Assembly: GCA_035539015.1 (NCBI GenBank)
Contig: DATLJF010000074.1
Location: 1-10,032 of the forward strand
Source: Stenotrophomonas_A sp035539015
Lineage (GTDB): Bacteria > Pseudomonadota > Gammaproteobacteria > Xanthomonadales > Xanthomonadaceae
Length of the DNA: 10,032 nucleotides
Direction of reading: 5' to 3'
Each line of letters opens with the position of its first letter. The first letter of the stretch is position 1. A program made the translations under genes and the position numbers. The notes beneath the pieces are model-generated. The model had not been told where the DNA came from, did not search any database, and saw only the letters and a list, made by a program, of their open reading frames with translations. Below, piece after piece: positions 1 through 6,275 of the stretch.

Positions 1-1
1 T

Positions 2-820
2 GGCTGGACCCTGGCCGCCCAATCGGAAGACGACGGCTCGCCGCGCAGCGATTTCCTGATGCGCAGCCAGCAGGGCACCCTGTGGATGGTGTCGTGCAAG
101 CATGGCCGCGCCTATCGCATCGGTGCGGCCGCGGTGAACGAACTGGGCACCGCGTTGCGCCTGGCCGGGGCGCAAGGGGGCGTGCTGATCACCGAAGGCA
201 AGGTCGAACGCGAAGGCCTGGTCGCCGCCGACAAGCAGGCGGTGGAAATCCTCGACGGCCGCCGCATCTGGCCGGTGCTCAAACCCTATCTGCCCGCCGA
301 GGTGGAGAACCGCATCGTCCACACTGCTCGCCGACGCGCGCAGCGCCATACCGGCATTGCCGCACTGGCCTCGCTCACGCTCGGCCTGGTGGTTGGGCTC
401 GGCTACCTGTCCTCGCATCCCCCTTCAGCGAACACGTCGGTCCCTGCGGTCGCCGCCGCCCGGCCTGCCGTCCCCACCCCGGCCCGGCCGTCGCGGCCCG
501 CCCGCGCGACCACGCCCGCTATGCCCGCCGCCACGACCGAGGCCCTTGTCGGCCGCCCCGCTGACCCGGACCCGGCCACCCTCGACCGCTACCAGGCCGC
601 GGTCTCGCGTGCGCTGGCACAGACACCGGGCATCACCCGCGGGATCTGGCTGACCCGCTTGACCCTGGCCGTGGACCGCGACGCCGACGACGCCACCGCC
701 TGGCCGCTGATCTGCCGCGAAGTCGAACGCTATCCGATGCTGCGCACGGTTCGAATCCAGCTCAATCCGCGGCCCGGCGTCGAAGAGCCGGTGCGCTGGC
801 GCCAGTGCAGCACCATCTGA
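2..820 (+). CDS. Membrane-anchored Mrr-like restriction endonuclease domain protein (5' partial)
   Basis: The reading frame is open from base 2, so the true start lies upstream; the first in-window ATG (59) falls inside the domain. The N-terminal part resembles the Mrr_cat (type IV restriction endonuclease) fold: an aspartate in SDFLM just before the ATG at 59, then WMVSCKHG with the lysine of the usual QxK motif, then AVNELG and a GGVLITEG strand, ending in EILDGRRIW. The QxK glutamine is replaced by serine (S-C-K). After this comes a hydrophobic segment (about bases 353-412) likely to be one membrane helix, a Pro/Ala-rich linker (about 420-545), and a C-terminal region of about 80 residues that I do not recognise. 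It might cleave or bind DNA, or be a degenerate nuclease fold with another role. It stands on the same strand as the T3SS operon but is separated from it by an opposing gene, so it is probably not part of the system. Confidence 0.65.
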   Translation, partial: GWTLAAQSEDDGSPRSDFLMRSQQGTLWMVSCKHGRAYRIGAAAVNELGTALRLAGAQGGVLITEGKVEREGLVAADKQAVEILDGRRIWPVLKPYLPAEVENRIVHTARRRAQRHTGIAALASLTLGLVVGLGYLSSHPPSANTSVPAVAAARPAVPTPARPSRPARATTPAMPAATTEALVGRPADPDPATLDRYQAAVSRALAQTPGITRGIWLTRLTLAVDRDADDATAWPLICREVERYPMLRTVRIQLNPRPGVEEPVRWRQCSTI

Positions 821-848
821 GCGCAGGCCTGCCTGCTCGCTACATGCC

Positions 849-1172
849 TCAGTAGGTGCGGTCCGAACCCTGCTTGTCGGCGGACATCAATCCTGACAAC
901 AGGGGCAGCGAGTCGCTCTCGTGCTCGCACAAGTGCACCAGGCAGCAGATGCGGATGAAGGACGACAAGTTCGGCACCCCGCCGTAACGCAAGTCGACGT
1001 AACGCGCCCACGATGACACCAACGTGCTGACCGAGACCCCGGCACGCGCGGCGATTTCGTCGAGCAATCTCCAGTAGATCTCCTCCAGGCGAAAGCAGCT
1101 GGACATCCCGTTCACCCTGAGCGAGCGCATTCGCGGCACCGACAGATTGATATCGAACTGACAACTCTTCAT
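849..1172 (-). CDS. Ribbon-helix-helix (RHH_4-like) putative transcriptional regulator
   Basis: This encodes a 107-residue protein, divergent from the T3SS operon. Residues 16-28 (RSLRVNGMSSCFR) form a strand-like segment, followed by helix-like LEEIYWRLLDEIAARAG and VSVSTLVSSWAR, then NLSSFIRICCLVHL near residue 68. This order matches the RHH_4 family pattern, in which a short beta strand pairs in a dimer to contact DNA and a conserved NLxSxxR block lies toward the C terminus. The start at 1172 is preferred because a GAGG ribosome-binding site (1178-1181) sits 5 bases upstream; the ATG at 1211 would add 13 residues but has a poorly spaced site. The protein is cysteine-rich for its size (Cys 4, 26, 76, 77, 82). 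Its position beside the sctC promoter region suggests local control of the operon or of itself, which is inference. It is convergent with the upstream Mrr-like gene, with a gap of only 28 bases. Confidence 0.7.
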   Translation of the reverse strand: MKSCQFDINLSVPRMRSLRVNGMSSCFRLEEIYWRLLDEIAARAGVSVSTLVSSWARYVDLRYGGVPNLSSFIRICCLVHLCEHESDSLPLLSGLMSADKQGSDRTY

Positions 1173-1177
1173 AGCGA

Positions 1178-1181
1178 CCTC
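1178..1181 (-). promoter_or_regulatory. Ribosome-binding site deciding the start of the RHH gene
   Basis: On the minus strand this reads GAGG with a five-base spacer before the ATG at 1172. It favours the 107-residue form over the longer reading from 1211. Confidence 0.6.
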
Positions 1182-1196
1182 GCGAAGCTGCAACGA

Positions 1197-1212
1197 CATG
1201 CATGACTGCATG
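1197..1212. promoter_or_regulatory. Inverted repeat CATGCA-N4-TGCATG, candidate operator
   Basis: A perfect 6-base inverted repeat with a 4-base spacer lies 25-40 bases upstream of the RHH gene start. RHH proteins typically bind short repeated half-sites near their own promoter, so autoregulation is a reasonable guess. Short palindromes of this kind also occur by chance. Confidence 0.3.
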
Positions 1213-1309
1213 CTCCGTAGCTAAGAAGACCGCTCAACGGGCGTGGACATATATATATAAATAGGCAGGAATTTGCGCCGTCTTTCGACCACGGCATACG
1301 ATTCATCCG

Positions 1310-1321
1310 CATGCCGGCATG
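1310..1321. promoter_or_regulatory. 12-base perfect palindrome CATGCCGGCATG, candidate operator
   Basis: This perfect palindrome lies about 100 bases upstream of the sctC start. Its arms CATGC and GCATG are the same as those of the inverted repeat at 1197-1212, with a 2-base instead of a 6-base spacer. The shared half-site hints at one binding protein for both sites, possibly the RHH protein. Confidence 0.3.
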
Positions 1322-1420
1322 GGTACCGCGCGCTTTGTAGCCATCTATATCCCTGTATTGCCCGGTGTTGCAGCCAGGCCCGCAATCTAGACGCCGACAC
1401 GAGCACAAGGCGTCTCTACA

Positions 1421-3058
1421 TTGCACAACCTGCGTATGCCCGCCTATAGGCTCACTGCGGCCATTGCGCTGATTGCGTGCCTCGGCCCGCAAAACGCTGT
1501 CGCCAATACCTGGGCCCGGCAACCGGTCACCATCAACGGCCTCGAGCGCCCCGTCGCAGAGGTACTGCGTGAGGTGATCGGTGCCGGCGGCTTTCGCGCC
1601 GACGTGCCGGCCCGCCTGCGCGGCACGGTGAGCGGCAGCTTGAATCAACGCCCGCGCGAGGCTTTCCTGCGCCTGGTGGACGCCTACCAGTTGCAGTGGT
1701 GGCGCGATGGCGATGTCATCCACGTCACCTCGATGGCCGACATGCAGACGCGCAGCTTCGACGTCTCGCCGCTCGGCGGCAAACAGGCCATGGCGCTATT
1801 GCGGCAACTCGGACTGCTCAACAACCACCTGCCGCTGGCAGGCAGCGGAACGATCCTGCGGGTCTCCGGCCCCGGCCAATACCTGGCGGCGGTGGCCGAT
1901 GCGCTCGACAACGCGAGACGCCAGCGGCTGCAACTGCACGACCAGCAAACGGGCCAGCCGGTGATCCGCGTATTCCCGCTCAAGCACGCCCGCGCCTCGG
2001 ACATGATGTACGACAACGGCGAGGTGCGCGTCACGGTGCCCGGCGTTGCCAGCCTGATCTCGGACCTGCTGCGTGGCGCGAGCGCGCCGGTCACCTTGCC
2101 GGTGCTGCCGGCGACAGTCGCCATGCCGGTGAAGCCGGCCACCGCCTTTTCCCAGGCTGCAGAGCCGGCGCCGCAGGCCGACCCTTACCCATCCGAGCCC
2201 GGGCCGCAGGCGGCCCGCTATCCATCCGACCGCTCGCAGCCCGAACGGGTGACCGAATCCACCGGTGACGGCCACGCCATCGCCCATGGCCAGACCAACG
2301 CCATCCTGGTGCGGGCCCCGGTGGCGATGATGCCGAGCATCGCCGAGGCGATTGCGCAACTCGACGTGCCGCATAGCTCTGTGGAAATCGAAGCGACGAT
2401 CATCGATGTTTCCAGCGACGCGCAGAAGGACCTCGGGGTCGACTGGCTGGCGTTCGGCGTGCGTTCCAGTGGTGGCACGCTGACGCTGAGCGACCAGGAC
2501 TCGGGCGGCTTCATCGCGCGCATCCGCGCCCTCGAGGCCGAAGGCAAGGCACGCGTACAGTCGCAGCCGCGCATCCGCACCCTCAACAACACCGAGGCAG
2601 TCATCTCCTCGGTGGAGCGCATGCATGTGCGCGTGGCCGGCGACCGCGTCGCGCAGCTGTATGAAATGGATGCCGGGCTGCGGCTGCGGGTCATGCCCAG
2701 CATTGGCAGCAGCCCGGAGCCGGATGTGCGCCTGGCGATCAACCTCAAGGACGGCACCCTGAACGCGGCCAACGCGGTCGACGGCATTCCCACGATCCAG
2801 GACCACAGTATCGCCACCCAGGCGGTGATCGCCGATGGCAGCTCGCTGTTGATCGGCGGCTACACGCTGACGCGCGAGTCGACCCAGTCCCGCCGCGTGC
2901 CTTTCCTGTCGCGCATCCCCCTCATCGGCGCGCTGTTTCGTAGCCGCAGGGTCCGCGAAGAGCGCTTCCAGCGCATCGTGATGATCACCCCGCGCCTGCC
3001 GGTGCGTCCGCCCCCGCCCATCGCATTCGCCCCTTACGGCCAAAGGCAACTGCAATGA
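1421..3058 (+). CDS. sctC: T3SS outer-membrane secretin SctC
   Basis: This is the ring-forming outer-membrane pore of the injectisome (YscC/EscC/InvG family), 545 residues from TTG 1421. An ATG at 1436 gives a form 5 residues shorter; AAGG at 1407-1410 is the only nearby ribosome site and is 10 bases from the TTG. A signal peptide runs to about residue 28 (AVA, then NTW). Periplasmic N domains cover about 35-220 (WARQPVTINGLERPVAEVLR, then GTILRVSGPGQYLAAVADAL). A Pro-rich linker (about 245-275) contains a short duplication. The next N domain has TNAILVRAP and IAEAIAQLDVP. The secretin core starts at VEIEATIIDVSS (321) and includes DLGVDWLAF, QPRIRTLNNTEAVI and the family signature ADGSSLLIGGYTLTR...VPFLSRIPLIGALF (471-506). 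It is the first gene of the operon and overlaps sctD by four bases. The signal peptide also contains LIAC, a possible lipobox. Confidence 0.93.
   Translation: MHNLRMPAYRLTAAIALIACLGPQNAVANTWARQPVTINGLERPVAEVLREVIGAGGFRADVPARLRGTVSGSLNQRPREAFLRLVDAYQLQWWRDGDVIHVTSMADMQTRSFDVSPLGGKQAMALLRQLGLLNNHLPLAGSGTILRVSGPGQYLAAVADALDNARRQRLQLHDQQTGQPVIRVFPLKHARASDMMYDNGEVRVTVPGVASLISDLLRGASAPVTLPVLPATVAMPVKPATAFSQAAEPAPQADPYPSEPGPQAARYPSDRSQPERVTESTGDGHAIAHGQTNAILVRAPVAMMPSIAEAIAQLDVPHSSVEIEATIIDVSSDAQKDLGVDWLAFGVRSSGGTLTLSDQDSGGFIARIRALEAEGKARVQSQPRIRTLNNTEAVISSVERMHVRVAGDRVAQLYEMDAGLRLRVMPSIGSSPEPDVRLAINLKDGTLNAANAVDGIPTIQDHSIATQAVIADGSSLLIGGYTLTRESTQSRRVPFLSRIPLIGALFRSRRVREERFQRIVMITPRLPVRPPPPIAFAPYGQRQLQ
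2170..2229 (+). repeat. Imperfect tandem duplication of 11 codons in the sctC linker
   Basis: Bases 2170-2196 and 2203-2229 match at 22 of 27 positions with a period of 33 bases. They encode PQADPYPSE and PQAARYPSD. The repeat stays in frame and lies in the Pro-rich stretch between two N domains of the secretin, where length change should be tolerated. Confidence 0.75.
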
Positions 3059-4119
3059 AGCGGCCAACGGCGCAACTCGACGTCTGCAGCGGCTTGCACG
3101 CGGGTGCGCGCAGCGAGCTGGTGCGCGGGCAACGGTTGACGCTGGGCAGTGACGAGGCGTGCGATATCTGCCTGCGCGATGCGGGGGTCGTTTCCCAGCA
3201 CCTGGTGCTGGAACCGCGCGCTCGACGCCTGCGCCTGCAGGCGCTGGCCCCGGGTGTGCGCCTGCGCAACCGCGAGTTGCGGCAAGGTGGCCGCGCCACC
3301 TTGCGCAATGGCGACGAGGTCCAGGTAGCGACCGTGGCGCTGCGCTACACGCGGCCTGATGCCCGGGCCGCGCTCGCGCTGCGCTGGCCCTGGCAGCCGG
3401 GCTGGCGAATGGGCAGGAACCGGATCGCGATCCTCCTCGGGACAGCGGCGCTGGGCTGTATGGCTTGGGGCACCTGGCCCCGCAGCGACTCGCCCCAGCG
3501 CGAAGCGATGGCACGCAGCCAGGAGGCCGCCGAATCGCGGGTGCGACGAGAGATTGACGCTCGCAGTGGCCGCGCCATCTACCGCGGTATCGTCGACGAC
3601 GAACGCACGCTGGACTTGCTGCGTGCAAGCGTCCGGCAGCAGGGAGAGACGACCGCACTATTCCAGGTCGCCGTTCGCAGCCGAATCCTGCAGGCACTCA
3701 ATGACGTACTGGCGCGGCACTACGCCGTCAGTCATGTCAGTGAACTACGGCCTGGCCACTACCGCGTGGTGACCGGGGGACGTGCTTGCTTCCTGGACGA
3801 GATCGCCTGGGATACCACCGCCGTGATCCGCGAAGCGACAGAGGCGGTCAACGGCATCCAGGCCCTGGAGTTCAGCGAGGACCCGAGGCTACTGGTGAGC
3901 GCGGCCCGCCTGCCGCTGAGTTCGCCGCGCTGGTCGCTCGTCAGCACGCCCCGCGGGCAGTGGATCTCCGACGGCACGCCGCGCCGCTATTTCGAAGGTG
4001 GACAGCTGTCCGACGGCCAGGTCATCGACATGGCACGTTGCTCGGTTCGCCTGGTCGATCGTCCGCGCAAGCGCATCGTTCACTACAGCGGGGAGGCCGG
4101 CCTTGGCACCTGCTATTGA
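3055..4119 (+). CDS. sctD: T3SS inner-membrane outer-ring protein SctD (FHA domain)
   Basis: This is the YscD/EscD/PrgH-class protein that forms the larger inner-membrane ring and meets the secretin in the periplasm; 354 residues. The N-terminal cytoplasmic part (about 5-100) looks like a forkhead-associated fold: LTLGSDEACDICL (28-40), VVSQHLVLE (45-53), then LRNGDEVQV (83-91). In T3SS this domain binds SctK rather than phosphothreonine. One membrane helix follows (about 123-141, IAILLGTAALGCMAWGTW). The periplasmic part (about 145-354) contains ring-building-type alternating helix and strand segments such as SRILQALNDVLA and EATEAVNGIQAL. It is somewhat shorter than Yersinia YscD. The ATG overlaps the sctC stop (ATGA), and its 3' end overlaps the next small gene by 17 bases. 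Confidence 0.88.
   Translation: MKRPTAQLDVCSGLHAGARSELVRGQRLTLGSDEACDICLRDAGVVSQHLVLEPRARRLRLQALAPGVRLRNRELRQGGRATLRNGDEVQVATVALRYTRPDARAALALRWPWQPGWRMGRNRIAILLGTAALGCMAWGTWPRSDSPQREAMARSQEAAESRVRREIDARSGRAIYRGIVDDERTLDLLRASVRQQGETTALFQVAVRSRILQALNDVLARHYAVSHVSELRPGHYRVVTGGRACFLDEIAWDTTAVIREATEAVNGIQALEFSEDPRLLVSAARLPLSSPRWSLVSTPRGQWISDGTPRRYFEGGQLSDGQVIDMARCSVRLVDRPRKRIVHYSGEAGLGTCY
4091..4096 (+). promoter_or_regulatory. Ribosome-binding site deciding the sctE TTG start
   Basis: GGGAGG lies six bases before TTG 4103, inside the end of sctD. No in-frame ATG near here has a comparable site, so the TTG start is favoured. Confidence 0.65.
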
Positions 4120-4360
4120 CCCACGCAGCGCCCTCGGCGCCCTCGGACCGACAGACCTGGAACAAGCGCTGTCCGATCCGCAAACGGCCCAGGCACTGCT
4201 GCAAGAACTCGACCCAGAGGCCCTGCCCGCGGCGGCCGAGCACGGCAGCGACCTCCGGCAACGAATGCTCGCAGCGAGCATGCGACTGGCGCGGCAGATC
4301 GTCATCGACCATCTGCGGCGCCAGCGCCCATCCCCGGTGACAAGAGGAGAATCATCATGA
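4103..4360 (+). CDS. sctE: Small needle co-chaperone, SctE-like
   Basis: This encodes an 85-residue, mostly helical protein: helix-like TDLEQALSDPQTAQALLQEL (17-36), a short acidic turn, and helix-like DLRQRMLAASMRLARQIVI with DHLRRQR (about 49-75). I do not see a strong sequence signature. The assignment rests on position between sctD and the needle gene, where yscE/pscE sit, and on size and helical-hairpin character. YscE and YscG together hold the needle subunit in the cytoplasm and stop it polymerising too early. The start is TTG at 4103, chosen for its strong ribosome site. A reading from ATG 3998 in the same frame would lie mostly inside sctD and is less likely. The stop overlaps the ATG of the next gene (ATGA). 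Confidence 0.55.
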   Translation: MAPAIDPRSALGALGPTDLEQALSDPQTAQALLQELDPEALPAAAEHGSDLRQRMLAASMRLARQIVIDHLRRQRPSPVTRGESS

Positions 4361-4686
4361 GCTTCAACGTCAGCTTCAATCCTTCCAGCGGCGGCGGCCA
4401 GGCCAGTGCGGGCACTGCGCCCTATAGCCAGAATGCCGGCCTGTCTTCCGGTCGCGTGGCCGAAATCCTGGCCAAGATCCTGGAAAAGCAGAACAAGCGT
4501 TTCGAATCGCTGCTCAACAAGGCGCAGGCACAGATGGGCTCGAGTGCCGGCCAGAACCAGGGCAACGTGGCGATGATCCGGGTGCAGCAGGCAATGGGCC
4601 AGGTCAACACCGTGCAAAGCGTGGCCACCTCGGCCATCCAGGGCCTGACCGACGCACAGAAGGAGACCGCCCGCGCGACCCGCTGA
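4357..4686 (+). CDS. sctF: Probable T3SS needle subunit, SctF-like
   Basis: This 109-residue protein has a Ser/Gly/Gln-rich N terminus (1-30), a helix (about 31-59, RVAEILAKILEKQNKRFESL), a polar loop (GSSAGQNQGN, 61-70) and a second helix (71-105, MIRVQQAMGQVN to TDAQKET). The helix-loop-helix plan and the spacing of MI, QQAM, QVN, SVATSAI and D resemble SsaG/EscF/YscF needle proteins. A strong ribosome site (AGAGGAGA, 4343-4350) fits high expression. It sits between the SctE-like and SctG-like chaperones exactly as yscF does. Oddities are its length (needle subunits are usually 70-90 residues), the lack of the common PxxP-type loop, and a charged C terminus (KETARATR) where most needle proteins end hydrophobically. 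It could instead be a filament-type subunit. Confidence 0.65.
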   Translation: MSFNVSFNPSSGGGQASAGTAPYSQNAGLSSGRVAEILAKILEKQNKRFESLLNKAQAQMGSSAGQNQGNVAMIRVQQAMGQVNTVQSVATSAIQGLTDAQKETARATR

Positions 4687-4705
4687 GGGCCGCAGGCGCC
4701 GTGCG

Positions 4706-5098
4706 ATGAGCACCGAACCTGCCGCTTCCGAGCAACTGCTGATGTTGCTTGTCGGTGCCGGCCACCTGGCGCGTAGCCACGGTTGCTTCGCCCAGGCCCG
4801 GCAGTTGTTCGAACAGTTGCAGGTCACCTTCCCGGAACGGGCCAGCCCCTGGCTGGGGCTGGCCCTGCTGGAAATCGACCGCCAGGACTACGCCCGGGCC
4901 AGCAGCCGTTGCCGTGCCGCGCTGGCGGTCGCCCCGGATTACGCGCTGGCCCGTGCATGGCTGGGCGTGTGCCAGTTCGCTTTGGGCGAAGGCAGCCAGG
5001 CCGTCCGCACCTTCAGCAGCATGGATGCTCACGACGACGCTGCCGGTCGCCTGGCGGCATCGATGCTGCAGCTCATCCACGCGCTCGACCGAGCGTGA
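4706..5098 (+). CDS. sctG: TPR needle chaperone, SctG-like
   Basis: This 130-residue protein consists of about three tetratricopeptide-like repeats: residues 11-44 (LLMLLVGAGHLARSHGCFAQ then ARQLFEQL), 45-78 (ASPWLGLALLEIDRQDYARA then CRAALAVAP) and 79-110 (YALARAWLGVCQFALGEGSQ). The WLGLALL, DYARA and ALAVAPDYALA segments are typical TPR spacing. YscG/PscG/EscG are TPR proteins that, with the E protein, cradle the C-terminal helix of the needle subunit. Position directly after the needle gene, with a 19-base gap, supports that role. The ribosome site is weak. There is no H gene (yscH/yopR position) between this gene and sctI. Other TPR chaperones, such as those for translocators, are longer and would sit beside translocator genes, which are absent here. 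Confidence 0.72.
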   Translation: MSTEPAASEQLLMLLVGAGHLARSHGCFAQARQLFEQLQVTFPERASPWLGLALLEIDRQDYARASSRCRAALAVAPDYALARAWLGVCQFALGEGSQAVRTFSSMDAHDDAAGRLAASMLQLIHALDRA

Positions 5099-5122
5099 CA
5101 ACTCATCCCCCTTTCCTTGCAG

Positions 5123-5127
5123 AGGAG
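5123..5127 (+). promoter_or_regulatory. Ribosome-binding site deciding the sctI start
   Basis: AGGAG lies eight bases before ATG 5136 but only two bases before ATG 5130. The second ATG is therefore the better start; the difference is two residues. Confidence 0.5.
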
Positions 5128-5135
5128 CCATGACC

Positions 5136-5456
5136 ATGTTGCCTATTCCTGCGCTCGTGGGCGCTGCCGCCCCGAGCCCGCCGCATCCCGCGCCGCCCGT
5201 TGCGCCGGTGTCGTCCCCGTCCATTGGCACCGATGATCGGCTTGGCGCCCTGCTGCAACTGATCGAAAGCCGGCATACCAGCGCCCATCAACAAGTGGTC
5301 CGCGAATTGGCCGGCGTTGCCGGCGCCGCACCGACGCCAGCGGCGATGTTGCGGCTGCAGGCAGCGGTCGGCGAATTCGGCGTCCGGGTGCAGTTGAGCG
5401 TGCGACTGGCAGAAGACCTCTCGCGTGCAGTGCAGACGCTGACGCAGAGAACCTGA
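5136..5456 (+). CDS. sctI: T3SS inner rod protein SctI
   Basis: This 106-residue protein (108 from ATG 5130) belongs by position and C terminus to the YscI/EscI/PrgJ inner-rod family. The rod joins the export gate to the needle base in the periplasm. The N-terminal 30 residues are Pro/Ala-rich and low complexity. The C-terminal third carries the family-type pattern PAAMLRLQAAVGEFGVRVQL followed by SVRLAEDLSRAVQTLTQ (68-104), which corresponds to the P-x-x-L-L-x-x-Q...V-x-x-K-x-x-x-x-x-x-Q-x-x-x-T-L helix of SctI proteins. The middle (32-60) is also helical. The gene sits 37 bases after sctG and 3 bases before sctJ, the same place as yscI. Confidence 0.8.
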   Translation: MLPIPALVGAAAPSPPHPAPPVAPVSSPSIGTDDRLGALLQLIESRHTSAHQQVVRELAGVAGAAPTPAAMLRLQAAVGEFGVRVQLSVRLAEDLSRAVQTLTQRT

Positions 5457-5459
5457 GCC

Positions 5460-6275
5460 ATGTGCCGTTGGCTGCCCATGCTCGCCTTGCCGCTGCTCGC
5501 CGCGTGCAGCGCGCCGCTGCTGGACAAGGCGTCAGACCAGGATGCCAACGAAGCGTTGGGCGTTCTCGGGCGGCATGGCATTGCGGCAGAGAAACACCTG
5601 CAGCACGACGGCAGCTGGCAAGTGCAGGTGGACGCCGGCAGCGTGCCCGCCGCCGCGAGCCTGGCCGACGCATACGGCCTGCCCGCGCGGCAGCGACAGA
5701 CACTGGAACAGCTGTTCGGCAAGAAGAGTTTCATCAGTACGCCCACCGAGGAGCAGATACGGCTCCTGATCGGCCTCAACAACGATGTGGCGACCGCGCT
5801 CGAACAGATCGACGGCGTACTCCACGCCGAGGTCCAGATTGGCCTCCCGCGTGCGCTGCAGCGCGATAGCCTGCCAATGCCCCAAGCAGCGACGGTGCTC
5901 CTGCGCCACGACAGTTCAGGGGACCTGTCGGTTTCGCGAAATGCCATCAGCCGATTCGTGGCCGACGCCGCCGGCGGGCTGGATCCGGCGATGGTCTCGG
6001 TGATCCTGGTCCCGGTCACGCCAGACGCCGCGCTGATCACGGCGCGCGCGGCGGGCAACGGCAAGACCTCCGCCACGGTGTGGATCCTGCTTGCCGGATT
6101 GCTGCTGCTATGCGCCGCAGCGGTGGCCTTCCCCGCGCCGCTGCGCAACTTCAAGCCACCGGCATGGCTGTCGCGGTTATGGCGTCGCGATCCCGCCAGG
6201 CCGGTGGCGGCGGCGGCAAACACGCCGCTGCCGCCACAGGCGGGCCAGGCTCGGCGGCCCAAGGCAGGCCCGTGA
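5460..6275 (+). CDS. sctJ: T3SS inner-membrane ring lipoprotein SctJ
   Basis: This is the YscJ/EscJ/PrgK-family lipoprotein that forms the inner ring around the export gate; 271 residues. A lipoprotein signal peptide ends in LLAAC with Cys16 as the lipidation site. The first ring-building domain covers about 20-75 (LDKASDQDANEALGVLGRHG, then IAAEK). The linker has LFGKKSFISTPTEEQIRLLI (85-104), close to the family motif before the second domain. The second domain (about 105-190) includes LEQIDGVLHAEVQIGLP (114-130), the usual IxGVxxAxVxxxLP signature, and later ATVLLRH and AMVSVILVPV. One membrane helix (about 206-224, TVWILLAGLLLLCAAAVAF) and a basic Pro-rich cytoplasmic tail follow. The stop codon shares one base with the next start (TGATG). 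Confidence 0.92.
   Translation: MCRWLPMLALPLLAACSAPLLDKASDQDANEALGVLGRHGIAAEKHLQHDGSWQVQVDAGSVPAAASLADAYGLPARQRQTLEQLFGKKSFISTPTEEQIRLLIGLNNDVATALEQIDGVLHAEVQIGLPRALQRDSLPMPQAATVLLRHDSSGDLSVSRNAISRFVADAAGGLDPAMVSVILVPVTPDAALITARAAGNGKTSATVWILLAGLLLLCAAAVAFPAPLRNFKPPAWLSRLWRRDPARPVAAAANTPLPPQAGQARRPKAGP

Larger units (their letters stand above)
1173..1420. promoter_or_regulatory. Divergent intergenic control region between the RHH gene and sctC
   Basis: This 248-base gap separates two divergent genes. Bases 1201-1420 are about 55% GC by hand count, clearly lower than the neighbouring coding DNA. It holds an alternating AT tract (1249-1259, followed by AAATA), two CATGC-type palindromes (1197-1212 and 1310-1321) and a weak sigma70-like pair toward sctC: TTGCGC at 1273-1278 and TACGAT at 1297-1302, spaced 18 bases. 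The AT tract could serve as a -10 element for either strand. No TTCGC-N15-TTCGC plant-inducible-promoter box of the HrpX type was found by eye. Both promoters must lie here unless transcripts enter from elsewhere, but I cannot fix their positions. Confidence 0.5.

Noticed and set aside
823..836. GCAGG/CCTGC hairpin between the convergent Mrr-like and RHH genes as a terminator
   Set aside because: The stem is only five bases and there is no T run on either strand.
1319..1390. 23-codon open frame (MGTARFVAIYIPVL...) in the sctC leader, a possible leader peptide
   Set aside because: No ribosome site precedes it and no regulatory codon run or attenuator hairpin is visible.
1173..1420. HrpX-type plant-inducible-promoter box
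   Set aside because: No TTCGC-N15-TTCGC pair was found by eye; the operon is Ysc-like rather than Hrp-like.
1796..3697. Long minus-strand reading frame of 633 codons opposite sctC and sctD
   Set aside because: It is the antisense shadow of two well-supported genes in high-GC DNA. Its translation is low-complexity Arg/Ala/His-rich with no domain.
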